A stretch of 26,694 bases of DNA from assembly GCA_035761805.1 (NCBI GenBank), contig DASTQL010000020.1, positions 1 through 26,694 on the forward strand, given 5' to 3'. Position 1 is the stretch's first letter. Every line of letters begins with the position of its first letter. A model generated the notes under the pieces. That model was not told the DNA's origin and did no database searches. It saw only the letters and a list, made by a program, of their open reading frames with translations. Of the stretch, positions 1 to 9,350 are shown piece after piece. The DNA comes from DASTQL01 sp035761805. Lineage in GTDB: Bacteria; Actinomycetota; Actinomycetes; Jiangellales; Jiangellaceae. Made by a program: the position numbers and the translations under genes.

Positions 1-1500
1 CATGCCCGGCACCGAGGCGCGCAGCCCCTTGTACAAGGCGACCTCGGCCGGGCCGGCCACCTCTGGGACCTCGATCGGGTGGGCGGGCGCCGCGGCGTTC
101 AGGGCGGTGAGCGCCGCACCGAGGTCGGCGGCCCGGCCCAGCCCGACGAGACCGAGCGCGGCCACGCCCAGGGCCGAGCCCCCGGCACCGGTGGTCACGG
201 TCAGCGGCCGCCCGATCGCGGCGGCCAGCACCCGCCGCCACAGCATGGAGCGCAGCGCGCCGCCCGTGGCCCGGACCGAGGTGACGGGCGCGACCCGGTC
301 GAGCGCGTCGACGATGGTCGACAGCTGGAGGGCGACGCCCTCGACGGTGGCGCGGACGAAGTGCCCCGTGGTGTGACCGTGGCGCACCCCGAGGTAGGCG
401 CCGGCCAGGTCGGGGTCCCACAGCGGGGCCCGTTCCGCCAGCAGGAACGGCAGCATGAGCAGCCCGTCGCTACCCGGTGGCACCGCCTCGGCGAGGGCGA
501 GCAGCTCCTCGTCGTGGGCCCTCCCGTCCGAGCCGGCGAGCCCGCGACCGAAGACCTCGCCGGCCCACCGGACCACCACGCCGCCGTTGCTGACTGCGCC
601 GCCCATGATCCACTGGGTGTCGGTGAGGGCGTAGCAGAACAGCCGCCCGGCCGGGTCGAGCGTGGGCGCCGGCACGACCATGCGAACCGCACCGCTGGTG
701 CCCAGGGACAGACCGGCGACGCCGGGGGTCATCGCCCCGGTGCCGAGGTTGCCCAACGGCCCGTCGCCCGCCCCGACGACGACGGGCAGGCCGGCGGGCA
801 GGCCGACCGTCGCCGCGACCGTCGGGCTGAGGCCGCGCGTCGCCGTAGTCGGCAGGATCGGGGGCAGCTGGTCGAGGCTGATCCCCGCGAGGTCCACGGC
901 CAACGGGTTCCAGTCGCGTGTGGCCATGTCGATCATCGCGGTGCCGGACGCCGAGGACAGTTCGGTGACCACCTCGCCCACGAGGACCGACAGGACGAAG
1001 TCCTTCAGCCCCGCCCACCAGCGCACTCGGGAGCTGAACACCGGCTCCCGGCGCGAGTACCACATGATCTTGGTCAGCGGCGTCATCGGGTGGATCGGGG
1101 TGCCGGACGCCCGGTAGAGCTCAGTCGCGAGGTGGGAGGCCCGCAGCTCGCGCGCCTCGTCGGCCGAGCGGGCGTCCGCCCAGGTGATCAGTGAGGTCAG
1201 CGGCTCGCGCCGGTCGTCCAGGCCGACCAGCCCGTGCATCGCCGTGCTGACGGACACCGCGACCACCGGTGCGTCGCCGACCGCGGCGACGCACTCGGTC
1301 AGGGCCTCGACCACCGCGGTGCTGATCGCGTCGGGGTCCTGCACCTGCCAGCCCGGCTGCGGCGCGGTCAGCGGGTACTCGCGCAGCGCGGTGTAGTGCC
1401 AGTCCGTGCCGAGCTCGAAGGCGACCGCCTTGGTGGCGGTGGTCCCGACGTCCAGGCCCATGACGACCTCACCGGAGGGGCCGGAGTCCCGGTTCCCCAC
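1..1500 (-). CDS. gntK: Gluconokinase, FGGY family (3' end beyond the window)
   Basis: It phosphorylates D-gluconate to 6-phosphogluconate in the cytoplasm, feeding the pentose phosphate pathway. The N-terminal ATPase motif reads MGLDVGTTATKA. It is followed by STAMHGLVGLD, ITWADARS and SGTPIHPMTPLTKI, which I recognise from GntK-type gluconokinases rather than xylulokinases. The C-terminal FGGY half has GDGPLGNLG, LGTSGAVR and ERAPLWDPDLAGAYLG. About 500 codons are visible, close to full family length, and the frame is open at base 1. I chose the GTG at 1500 because GGAGGGACGAG precedes it; an internal ATG at 1461 is the alternative. It lies 24 bp downstream of the reductase gene, so it is probably the third gene of a uxaC-led operon. 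With gnd nearby, the locus handles both gluconate and glucuronate. Confidence 0.9.
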   Translation of the reverse strand, partial: MGNRDSGPSGEVVMGLDVGTTATKAVAFELGTDWHYTALREYPLTAPQPGWQVQDPDAISTAVVEALTECVAAVGDAPVVAVSVSTAMHGLVGLDDRREPLTSLITWADARSADEARELRASHLATELYRASGTPIHPMTPLTKIMWYSRREPVFSSRVRWWAGLKDFVLSVLVGEVVTELSSASGTAMIDMATRDWNPLAVDLAGISLDQLPPILPTTATRGLSPTVAATVGLPAGLPVVVGAGDGPLGNLGTGAMTPGVAGLSLGTSGAVRMVVPAPTLDPAGRLFCYALTDTQWIMGGAVSNGGVVVRWAGEVFGRGLAGSDGRAHDEELLALAEAVPPGSDGLLMLPFLLAERAPLWDPDLAGAYLGVRHGHTTGHFVRATVEGVALQLSTIVDALDRVAPVTSVRATGGALRSMLWRRVLAAAIGRPLTVTTGAGGSALGVAALGLVGLGRAADLGAALTALNAAAPAHPIEVPEVAGPAEVALYKGLRASVPGM

Positions 1501-1524
1501 CTCGTCCCTCCCGCGGTCCACGGA

Positions 1525-2922
1525 TCAGACCCGCGCCGACAGGTCCTCGGCGTGGGCGAGCACCGCGGCGACCACGTCGTCGTCCGCCGCGAGGTCCTCA
1601 CCCAGGAAGCCCAGGACTGCGCTCACGGACTCCCCGAGGGTTCCCTCGCCGAGAGGGACGACTTCCGCGGCGCGGGCGTCCTTCACCGGCGCGCCCAGTC
1701 CCCGCAGGTGGCACGTCCAGGCCGCGATCGCCCGGGTGGCGCCCTGCGGCAGGCGTCCGGCCGCGCGCTCGGCCCGCAGGGTCGGCACGAGCCGTACGGG
1801 GACCTTCTGCGAGCCGTCGGCGGCGATCTGGGCGAGGGCGTGGCGGATGTTCGGGTTCCGGAACCGGTCCAGTAGCCCAGCCCGGTAGGAGGCCACGTCC
1901 TCGGCCGGCAGGGTGAGGTGGCTCGACGCCTCGTCCCACCACTCCTCCACCCACCCGCCGGCCACCGGGTCGGTGATCGCGTCGGCGACCGTCCCGTGGC
2001 CCAGGATCGTGCCGGCATAGGCCAGCAGGGAGTGCGAACCGTTGAGCAGCCAGAGCTTGCGCTGCTCGAACGGCACGACGTCGTCGACGACGGCAGCGAC
2101 TGCGGCGTCCCAGGCGGGGCGCCCCCGGGGGAACCGACCGGCGATCACCCACTCGCTGAACGGCTCGGTGGGGACCGGTGACGCGTCGACGAGACCGAGG
2201 GCGGCCAGCACGGCCGCACGGTGCTCGTCGGTGGTTGCCGGTGTGACCCGGTCGACCATCGTCGTGCCGAAGGCCACGTTCTCGGCGGCCCAGTCGGCGA
2301 GCGCCGGGTCGACCGCGGCGATGAACTCGTCCACGACGCGCTTGAGAGCGGGCCCGTTGTCCGGCAGGTTGTCGCAGGGCACGATCGCGATCGAGCCGGC
2401 ACCCGCGGCCCGACGGGCGAGGTAGCCCGACACGATCCGCCCCGTGGCCGTCGCGGCCGCCGCCATCGGGTCGGCGCGAAGCGCCGCGATGTCGGCCTGG
2501 ACGTCCGCCCTGGTGCGGTCCAGCCCACCGTCGGGTGCGCGCAGGTACCCGGCCTCGGTGACCGTCAGGGTCACCACGGCCAGCTCCGGCGAGGACCAGT
2601 AGCGCAGCCAGGCCGGGTGGTCGGCGGCGGCGTGGACCGCCGAGACGCTGGAGATCACCTCGAAGGTGTCACCGTCGCCGGCCCGGGTGATCAGCGTGTA
2701 CAGGCCGTCCTGGGGGTTCAGCGCGTTGGCCATCGACGGGGAGCGGCCGGTGAATGCGGCGATGCCCCAGTCGGCGGCGTCGGGTGCCCGGTCGGTGTAC
2801 CAGGCCTGGTGGGCCCGGAAGAAGTTGCCGAGCCCGACGTGCACGATGCGTACGGGCGCCGCGGGCCGACCGTGACCGGCCGCTCGGGACAGGGGGACAC
2901 CGGCGGGATCGATGGCAGTCAC
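1525..2922 (-). CDS. Mannitol dehydrogenase-family oxidoreductase, probably fructuronate reductase (UxuB-like)
   Basis: An NAD-dependent polyol-specific long-chain dehydrogenase of 465 aa, the usual size. The N-terminal Rossmann entry is HVGLGNFFRAHQAW at about residue 30. The catalytic signature KLWLLNGSHS places Lys289, Asn294 and His297 as in mannitol dehydrogenase and mannonate/tagaturonate reductases. The GTG start overlaps the uxaC stop by four bases (GTGA), so the two are translationally coupled. A longer open frame runs upstream to 3180 but is only antisense to uxaC coding sequence. Coupling to glucuronate isomerase makes reduction of fructuronate to mannonate the likely reaction. Mannitol 2-dehydrogenase or tagaturonate reductase remain possible, since the family cannot be split by eye. 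No mannonate dehydratase (uxuA) is visible here. Confidence 0.85.
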   Translation of the reverse strand: MTAIDPAGVPLSRAAGHGRPAAPVRIVHVGLGNFFRAHQAWYTDRAPDAADWGIAAFTGRSPSMANALNPQDGLYTLITRAGDGDTFEVISSVSAVHAAADHPAWLRYWSSPELAVVTLTVTEAGYLRAPDGGLDRTRADVQADIAALRADPMAAAATATGRIVSGYLARRAAGAGSIAIVPCDNLPDNGPALKRVVDEFIAAVDPALADWAAENVAFGTTMVDRVTPATTDEHRAAVLAALGLVDASPVPTEPFSEWVIAGRFPRGRPAWDAAVAAVVDDVVPFEQRKLWLLNGSHSLLAYAGTILGHGTVADAITDPVAGGWVEEWWDEASSHLTLPAEDVASYRAGLLDRFRNPNIRHALAQIAADGSQKVPVRLVPTLRAERAAGRLPQGATRAIAAWTCHLRGLGAPVKDARAAEVVPLGEGTLGESVSAVLGFLGEDLAADDDVVAAVLAHAEDLSARV

Positions 2923-4329
2923 AGCTTGAACGCCTTCCGGGGATTGGTGACGACGAGGTCGTGTGCGGTGTCGAGGGCTTCGTCCATGGTGAGCCGGTGG
3001 TCGGCCACGAGCCTGGCCAGGAACCCCGAGTCCATCCGTCGGTTCGTGTCGTGCCGTGCGGGGATCGACAGGAAGGCCCTGGTGTCGTCGATGAAGCCCG
3101 AGGTCCGGGAGAAGCCGGCGGACTCGGTGACGGCGCTCCGGTAGCGGTTCATCGCCTCGGGGGAGTCGATGAACCACCACGGGGCCCCGACGTACACCGA
3201 CGGGTAGAAGCCGGCGAGCGGCGCGAGCTCACGGGAGTACACGGTCTCGTCGATGGTGAACAGCACGACCTGGAAGTCCGGCGCCGTCCCGAACGCGGAC
3301 AGCCTCGGCTGCAGCGCGCTGACGAACTCCACGCCCATCGGGATGTCGCCGCCGACGTCGGCGCCGTACTCCTCGAACGTCGGGGCGTGGTGGTTGCGGT
3401 ACACGGCCGGGTGCATGGTCATGACCAGGCCGTCCTCCGAGGCCATCCGGGCCTGCTGGAACACCATGGTGCGACGCATCATGTGGCCCTCGTCGACCGT
3501 GATCGTGCCGGCACGGGCCAGGCTGTACAGGCGCTCGGCCTCGGCATCGGGGATCGGCTCGACGCGGGCGTCGCGGTGCGAGTGGTCGGTGGAGACCGCG
3601 CCGTTGGACTTGAAGAAGGCTCGCCGGTCCTCCATCGCCGCGACCCAGCCCGCGTACGAGCCCGTGTCGATGCCGCTGACCTCGCCGAGGGTGTCGACCA
3701 GCCCGGTCCAGGCCGGGGTGGCCGGCTCCAGGTACTTGTCCGGGCGGAAGGTCGGGGCGACCTTGCCCTCCCAGGCCGGGTCGTTCGCAAGCGAGATGTG
3801 GTGCCGCAGGTCGTCGCACGGATCGTCGGTGGTGGCGATGAACTCGATGTCGAAGCGCTCGTAGAGCGCGCGGGGTCGGAAGTGAGGGGTCTGGAGCGCG
3901 GCGTCGATCGCGTCGTAGATCTCGTCGGCGGTGTCCTCGGAGGGGGGCCTGGTCGATGCCGAGGATGTCCGCGAGCTCGGACTCGAGCCAGAGCTTGACC
4001 GGCGTCCCGCGGTAGGCCTTCCAGCGCGAGCACAGGATGCGGAAGGCGTTGCGCGACCGCTCCGGCGTGAACTCCGACCGGCAGACGCCCAGGTCGGCCA
4101 GGGACACGCCGTGCGCGTGCAGCATTCGGTTGACGTAGTGGTCCGGGGTGATGAGCAGCGACGTGGGTCCTCGAAGGAGGTGTCCTCGGCCAGCCACTGC
4201 GGCGGCACGTGACCGTGCGGGGAGATGATCGGCAGCTCCCCCACGGAGTCGTAGAGCTTCCCGGGCGATCCTGCGCGTGACGGGGTCGGCGGGGAGCAGG
4301 CGATCCGGGTGCAGCGTCAGGGTGGCCAT
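2919..4329 (-). pseudogene. uxaC: Glucuronate isomerase, with three apparent frameshifts
   Basis: UxaC interconverts D-glucuronate and D-fructuronate (and galacturonate/tagaturonate), the first step of uronate breakdown. The reconstructed product is about 469 aa, full length, from MATLTLHPDRLL to the C-terminus NPRKAFKL. It has the metal-binding ISPHGHVPPQW motif near residue 35 and conserved blocks such as LITPDHYVNRML and STDHSHRDARVE. Three single-base changes break the frame: an extra G near 4261 (CGGGAAG instead of CGGAAG), a missing base near 4169 between FEDP and TSLLITPDHY, and an extra C near 3948. The net effect prevents a full protein. All the family sequence is present apart from these indels, so sequencing error is as likely as recent decay. 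The ATG at 4329 sits 33 bp from a LacI-type operator. Confidence 0.85.
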
Positions 4330-4361
4330 GCCCGCCATCGTGGTCGACTCGCCGGAGCAGC

Positions 4362-4375
4362 GGCAATCGGTTGCC
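4362..4375. promoter_or_regulatory. LacI-family-type operator between uxaC and the GH3 gene
   Basis: The 14-mer GGCAATCGGTTGCC is a palindrome of GGCAA and TTGCC arms, extended to 6-bp arms with the flanking C and G (4361-4376). It has the central CG typical of LacI/GalR operators. It lies 33 bp upstream of the uxaC ATG, where a repressor would block transcription. Closely related sites occur upstream of gnd and tal. The binding protein is not identified in the window. Confidence 0.6.
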
Positions 4376-4383
4376 GCCTGTTG

Positions 4384-6199
4384 CCGCAAGCCCTTGCCCA
4401 GGCCGAGCTGGCCCGCCAGTACGGCGACGTGATCGGCTCGGAGACCGCAACCCTGGGTCAGCACGTGCTCGAAGGCCCCGGCGTCTGCCTGCACCGGACC
4501 GAGATCGCCGGGCGCAACTTCGAGTACTTCTCCGAGGACCCCTACCTGTCCGGGGTCATGGGGGTGGCGGTGACCAAGGCGATCCAGTCCCACGAGGTCA
4601 TCGCGATGGGCAAGCACTATGCGGTCAACGACCAGGAGAACGAGCGCTTCCGTACCAACGTCGAGGTCGACGAGGGCGTCCTGCGCGAGATGTACCTGCT
4701 GCCATTCGAGATGCTCGTCAAGGACGCCGGGATCGTGGCGATCATGAGCGCCTGCAACCGCGTACGCGGCGTCTACGCCACCGAGAACCGCTACCTGCTC
4801 ACGACCGTCCTGCGCGACGAGTGGGGCTTCGACGGGTACGTGCAGTCGGACTTCTGGTCGGCCCGCTCGTGCGCCGGATCCCTCAACGCTGGCATGGATC
4901 ACGAGATGCCCGACGCCAAGTGGCTCAACGAGGCCAACGTCAAGGCGGCTCTCCAGGACACCAGCCTCGAGATCGAGACCGTCGACCGCGCACTGGTCCG
5001 CCGCTTCACGCAGATGTTCCGCTTCGGCCAGTCGAGCGCCCGTACGACCCCGGCGAGATCGACGCCCAGGGTCATGGCGCGATCTCCCGCCGGATCGGCG
5101 AGCAGCTCGCCGTCCTGCTGAAGAACGAGGGCGGGCTGCTGCCCCTGGACGCCGCGTCGGCGGGACGCGTGCTCATCGTCGGGCAGTCCGAGTACGTCGA
5201 CGACGCCTGCCAGGGCGGTGGCGGGTCATCGAAGGTGGTCCCGCTGTACACCGTCACACCGGTCGACGGCATGCGGGACGTCCTGGCCCTGCTGGGGTCC
5301 GGCGCGACCGTCGACAAGGTCACCGTCGCCGACGACCTGTCGAACCTGGACCAGGCCAGGGCCGCGGCCCGGGAGGCCGACACCGTCGTCGTCATGGCCG
5401 GAGTCGTCGCCACGGAGGGGGTCGACCGCCCCGACGCCTCGATGGTCAACGGCCAGGACCGGATGATCGAGGAGCTGCTGGGGCTCAACGACCGGACCGT
5501 CGTCGTCCTGAAGGACAGCTCCCCGGTGCTGATGCCGTGGATCGACCGGGCGCCGGCCGTCCTCGAGGCGTGGAACCAGGGCACCGAGGACTGCCACGTC
5601 GTCGCCGACCTGCTGTTCGGCAACGTCACCCCGTCGGGCAAGCTGCCGACCACCTACCCGGCCTCCGAGCGCGAGACGATCTACTACCGCCACCCGGTGC
5701 GCTACCCCGGCACCGACGAGGGCAGCGGCTACCCGGTGATCCGCTACACGGAGGGCCGTCAGGTCGGCTACCGCTGGTTCCAGGCGCAGGGGATCACGCC
5801 GCTGTTCGCGTTCGGGTTCGGCCTGTCGTACACCAGCTTCGAGCTCTCGGACGTGGCGGTGTCCGGCACCGACAACGACGGCACGCAGCCGATCGAGTCT
5901 CCCTGACCGTGACCAACACCGGGTCGGTGGCGGGCGCGGAGGTACCTCAGGTCTACCTCCGTGTTCCCCGAGAGGACCAGCCGCCCAAGCGCCTCGTCGG
6001 CTTCACCAAGGTCTTCCTCGAGCCAGGGGCGTCGCAGCGGGTCACCATCACCGTCGACCCCGCCGCGACCAACCATCCCCTGTCGGTCTGGGCCCCCTGC
6101 GCGAACGCCTTCGTCGTCGTCCCTCGTGGGGAGTTCACCGTCCACGTCGGGACCGCCAGCGACAACACTCCGCACACCGTGACCGTGAGCGTCCGCTGA
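4384..6199 (+). pseudogene. GH3 family beta-glucosidase, N-terminally truncated and frameshifted
   Basis: Glycoside hydrolase family 3 enzymes remove terminal beta-linked sugars. The fragment starts inside the catalytic domain (LARQYGDVIGSETATLG), continues through GRNFEYFSEDPYLSG, MGKHYAVNDQENERF and the nucleophile motif DGYVQSDFWSA, then the second domain (AVLLKNEGGLLPL, FGFGLSYTSFELS), and ends in a fibronectin III-like domain (VTNTGSVAGAEVPQVYL). About the first 90-100 residues of the family are missing: only about 55 bp separate the first recognisable codons from the uxaC start. Two single-base deletions follow, one near 5030 (MFRFGQ to FERPYDPG) and one near 5896 (QPIE to VSLTVTNTG). 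No start codon with a ribosome binding site is evident. The lost 5' end is a true deletion or a misjoin; the two indels could be sequencing errors. Confidence 0.85.
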
Positions 6200-6220
6200 G
6201 CCATCACCACGGGAGGAGAC

Positions 6221-6358
6221 GTGCGACGTCGTGAGGCACTGGACTGGATCGGTACCGGGAGTTTGCTCCCGATGGTGCCTCCCATCCATGCTCGGCCCCG
6301 GTGCAGCAGGCAACCTCATGCAACAGATTGCCTCGGCTACCGGCCTCGGGTTCACTAG
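6221..6358 (+). CDS. Possible 45-aa ORF or remnant with a strong ribosome binding site
   Basis: A GTG start follows GGGAGGAGAC at ideal spacing and opens a 45-codon frame beginning MRRREALDWIGTG and ending at TAG 6356. I recognise no family. It lies between the GH3 stop and gnd, and overlaps the gnd operator site. It may be a leader peptide, the 5' stub of a lost gene, or chance. The only support is the unusually good Shine-Dalgarno sequence. Confidence 0.25.
   Translation: MRRREALDWIGTGSLLPMVPPIHARPRCSRQPHATDCLGYRPRVH
6319..6332. promoter_or_regulatory. LacI-type operator upstream of gnd
   Basis: TGCAACAGATTGCC matches the uxaC-side operator at 10 of 14 positions and keeps the GCAA/TTGC arms with a four-base centre. 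It ends 31 bp before the gnd ATG. The centre is AG rather than CG, so the site may be weaker. A shared sugar-acid repressor is inferred. Confidence 0.45.
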
Positions 6359-6363
6359 CACAC

Positions 6364-7839
6364 ATGACCGGAGCCGCCCCGGACGTCCCAGCCTCCTCGC
6401 CCCTCTCGCCGACGGCTCAGATCGGCGTGGTCGGACTGGCGGTCATGGGCAGCAACCTTGCGCGCAACTTGGCAAGACACGGCCACATCGTCGCCGTCTT
6501 CAACCGCACCCCCGGCCGCACCGACGAGCTGATGACCCACCACGGGCACGAGGGGACGTTCGTCCCCACGGCCACCGTGGAGGACTTCGTCGCGAGCCTG
6601 GAGCCGCCCCGACGCGTCATCATGATGGTCAAGGCCGGCGGACCGACCGACGCCACGATCGAGGCACTGCTGCCCCATCTCGAACCCGGCGACATCGTCG
6701 TCGACGGCGGCAACGCCCACTTCCCCGACACCGTGCGTCGGGAGTCCGCGCTCAGGGAAGCCGGGATCCTCTTCGTCGGTGCCGGCATCTCCGGTGGTGA
6801 GGAGGGTGCGCTCAACGGCCCGTCGATCATGCCCGGGGGCCCAGCCGAGTCCTATACCGCGCTCGGGCCGATGCTCGAGGGCATCGCGGCCCAGGTCGAC
6901 GGCGTGCCGTGCTGCACCCACGTCGGCCCGGACGGGGCCGGCCACTTCGTCAAGATGGTGCACAACGGCATCGAGTACGCCGACATGCAGCTCATCGCGG
7001 AGGCATACGACCTCCTCCGCCAGGGGATGGGTGCCTCGCCGGCGGAGATCGGCAAGATCTTCGCCGAGTGGAACACCGGCGACCTGGAGTCGTTCCTGAT
7101 CGAGATCACCGCCGACGTCCTGGCCCAGGTCGACCAGAGGACCAAGCAGCCGTTCGTCGACGTGGTTCTCGACGAGGCGGAACAGAAGGGCACGGGGCGC
7201 TGGACGGTGCAGAACGCCCTGGACCTCGGCGTGCCTATCACCGGCATCGCGGAGGCCACGTTCGCCCGCGCCCTGTCCGGCTCGCGCGAGCAGCGCGCAG
7301 CGGCACGCGAGACGTTCCCCGCTGCGACGGGCTCCTGGGAGATCGGTGACCGGGCGGCCTTCATCGAAGACGTCCGCAAGGCGCTGTACGCGTCGAAGGT
7401 CGTGGCCTACTCGCAGGGCTTCGACCAGATCGCCGCAGCGAGCCACGAGTACGGCTGGGGCATCGACCGAGGCGCCATGGCCCGCATCTGGCGGGGCGGG
7501 TGCATCATCCGAGCGAGGTTCCTCAACCGCATCACCGAGGCCTTCGAGCGCGAGCCCGACCTTCCGCTCCTGCTCGCCGACCCGTACTTCGCCGGTGAGG
7601 TAGCCGCCGGAATCGCCTCCTGGCGTCGCGTGGTGGCCCAGGCGGCGACCAACGGCGTGCCCGTTCCGGCGTTCGCCTCCTCGCTGAGCTACTACGACGG
7701 CCTGCGCGCCGAGCGGTTGCCCGCGGCCCTCATCCAGGGCCTGCGTGACCTGTTCGGCGCCCACACCTACCGACGGGTGGACACGCCCGGTGTGTTCCAC
7801 ACCCAGTGGTCAGGCGACCGCAGCGAGGTACCGGTCTGA
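6364..7839 (+). CDS. gnd: 6-phosphogluconate dehydrogenase, decarboxylating
   Basis: It oxidatively decarboxylates 6-phosphogluconate to ribulose 5-phosphate with NAD(P)+ in the pentose phosphate pathway. The 491-aa product is the long form. It has the dinucleotide fold start IGVVGLAVMGSNLARN at about residue 20, the substrate region GAGISGGEEGALNGPSIMPGG, the catalytic Lys/His region GHFVKMVHNGIEYADMQ, and the family signature LDEAEQKGTGRWT. The C-terminal all-helical part is complete (YRRVDTPGVFHTQW). I chose the ATG at 6364 since alignment to the family begins soon after it; an in-frame GTG at 6301 lies upstream of the operator. It is free of frameshifts, unlike its neighbours. With gntK it completes gluconate entry into the pathway. 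Confidence 0.95.
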   Translation: MTGAAPDVPASSPLSPTAQIGVVGLAVMGSNLARNLARHGHIVAVFNRTPGRTDELMTHHGHEGTFVPTATVEDFVASLEPPRRVIMMVKAGGPTDATIEALLPHLEPGDIVVDGGNAHFPDTVRRESALREAGILFVGAGISGGEEGALNGPSIMPGGPAESYTALGPMLEGIAAQVDGVPCCTHVGPDGAGHFVKMVHNGIEYADMQLIAEAYDLLRQGMGASPAEIGKIFAEWNTGDLESFLIEITADVLAQVDQRTKQPFVDVVLDEAEQKGTGRWTVQNALDLGVPITGIAEATFARALSGSREQRAAARETFPAATGSWEIGDRAAFIEDVRKALYASKVVAYSQGFDQIAAASHEYGWGIDRGAMARIWRGGCIIRARFLNRITEAFEREPDLPLLLADPYFAGEVAAGIASWRRVVAQAATNGVPVPAFASSLSYYDGLRAERLPAALIQGLRDLFGAHTYRRVDTPGVFHTQWSGDRSEVPV

Positions 7840-7847
7840 GACGACCA

Positions 7848-7866
7848 GCCCGGCTTCCCGCCGGGC
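7848..7866. terminator. Hairpin between convergent gnd and tal
   Basis: GCCCGG and CCGGGC form a 6-bp stem around a 7-base loop, 8 bp after the gnd stop and in the 63-bp gap facing the end of tal. It can serve as a terminator for both directions. No T-run is present, as is common in high-GC actinobacteria. Confidence 0.5.
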
Positions 7867-7902
7867 CCTGCCTGCGACCTTGGCGCTTCGGTCGTCGGCC
7901 TG

Positions 7903-9011
7903 TCAGCTGGTGAGGGCGACCGTCTCCGCGGACACCGAGGCCAGCAGGGCCTCCCAGGCTGCGACGAACTTCGCCACGCCCTCGCGCTCCAGCCGAGCGC
8001 TCACCTCGGGCAGGTCCACGCCGAGGCGCGCGAGCTGGTCCAGCACGGTCTCCGCCTCGTCGTACGAGCCGCGGATGGTGTCACCGCGGACCTGGCCGTG
8101 CTCCGCCATCGCCAGGAGGGTGAGCTCGGGCATCGTGTTGACTACGCCGGGTGCGACCAGCTCGGTCACGTACAGCGTGTCGGGGTAGCGGGAATCCTTG
8201 ACGCCCGTCGACGCCCAGAGCGGGCGCTGTGGCCAGGCGCCGGCTGCGGCCAGGCGCTCCACCGTGGCCCGGAGAAGGTCTCCTCGAACGCCCGGTAGGC
8301 CAGGCGCGCGTTGGCGACCGCGGCCTTGCCCAGCAGCGGGGCCGCGTCCTGGGTACCCATCGCGTCCAGCTGCTTGTCCACGGCGGTGTCGACGCGGCTG
8401 ACGAAGAAGCTGGCGACCGAGGCGATCCCCGTGACCTCGGAACCGTCCGCCATCCGGTCCTCGAGTCCGTCCAGGTAGGCCGTCATCACGGCCCGGTACC
8501 GCTCCAGCGAGAAGATCAGCGTGACGTTGACGCTGATCCCCTCCCGGATCGCGGTCCGGATCGCTGGTAGGCCCTCGACCGTCGCCGGGATCTTGATGAG
8601 CAGGTTGGGCCGGTCGACCTCCTGCCAGAGTGCGCGAGCCTGCGCCAGGGTGCCATCCGTGTCGTGCGCGAGCCGCGGGTCGACCTCGATGGACACCCGG
8701 CCGTCGACGCCGCCGCTGGCCTCGGCCGCCGGCTCGAGCAGGTCCGCTGCCTCACGGACGTCCTGGACGGTCAGCGCGTGAGCGATCGCGTCGCTGTCGG
8801 CGCCCGTCGCCGCCAGCTCGCGCACCTGGTCGTCGTACAGCTCAGAACCGGTGATGGCGGCCTGGAATATCGAGGGGTTGGTCGTCACCCCCACCACGTA
8901 CTTGTCGGCGATGAGTGTGGCCAGGTCGCCGGTCGCCAACCGGTCTCGAGACAAGTCGTCGAGCCAGATCGCGACCCCGGCGCTCGAAAGGTCCTGCAGC
9001 GTCTTGTTCAT
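7903..9011 (-). pseudogene. tal: Transaldolase with one apparent frameshift
   Basis: Transaldolase moves a dihydroxyacetone unit between sedoheptulose 7-phosphate and glyceraldehyde 3-phosphate. The reconstructed 369-aa protein has the actinobacterial length. It starts MNKTLQDLSSAGVAIWLDDL, has VVGVTTNPSIF and the Schiff-base lysine motif NLLIKIPAT, and ends ASTGVKDSRYPDTLYV...LVAPGVVNTMP. Near 8262 a G is missing: the frame reads TFSGPRWSAW where ...RWERLAAAG is needed, and the following part stays open to the proper stop. The ATG at 9011 has GAGGA eight bases upstream. Loss of transaldolase would be costly, so a sequencing error is the more likely explanation. It faces gnd tail to tail. Confidence 0.9.
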
Positions 9012-9102
9012 CGGGCTCGTCCTCTCCGATCGGGTCCCGCCGACGTTCGAGCGCGTTGCCACAGCTGGCGCAATGGCCCTGCTTGGGCCCGGCCGTGAGG
9101 CG

Positions 9103-9116
9103 AGCAATGGCTTGCC
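9103..9116. promoter_or_regulatory. LacI-type operator upstream of tal
   Basis: AGCAATGGCTTGCC matches the uxaC-side operator at 11 of 14 positions with GCAA/TTGC arms. It lies 92 bp upstream of the tal ATG, within the gap between tal and the divergent fragment at 9201. This third related site supports a common regulator of uronate, 6-phosphogluconate and transaldolase genes. The rest of 9012-9200 shows no gene. Confidence 0.45.
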
Positions 9117-9200
9117 ATATGTTGCCCGGGCTCTCGCTGGGTACATCCGGGTGTGCCACGCTGAAACGGCCCCTCGTTCACGGTATCGAGGCAGGCCGAC

Positions 9201-9350
9201 CTTGACGACGTTCGACCGCACCCTCACCCGCAGCGCGGGTCTCGGGGACGTCGAGCTGGCCGGTGAGCTCGGTCGCGCCGAGGCCCGGGTTGCTGCTGCG
9301 ATCGGTGATCCCGCCCGGCTCGGGGTCGCGTTCTCCGGCGGGGTGGACGT
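9201..9350 (+). pseudogene. Truncated PP-loop ATPase fragment (LarE-like N-terminus)
   Basis: From a TTG at 9201 the frame reads LTTFDRTLTRSAG, then DPARLGVAFSGGVD, the ATP-binding P-loop motif SGGVDS of PP-loop ATP pyrophosphatases. The context before the motif resembles the sulfur-transferase LarE, though other family members cannot be excluded. Right after SGGVD the family sequence stops, and from 9363 the DNA is the 3' end of the opposite-strand UbiA gene. About 50 residues survive out of an expected 250 or more. It is probably a deletion scar. Confidence 0.35.

Noticed and set aside
3940..4265. Programmed frameshifting in uxaC
   Set aside because: Three shifts in both directions, no consistent slippery heptamer, and no such mechanism is known for this gene.
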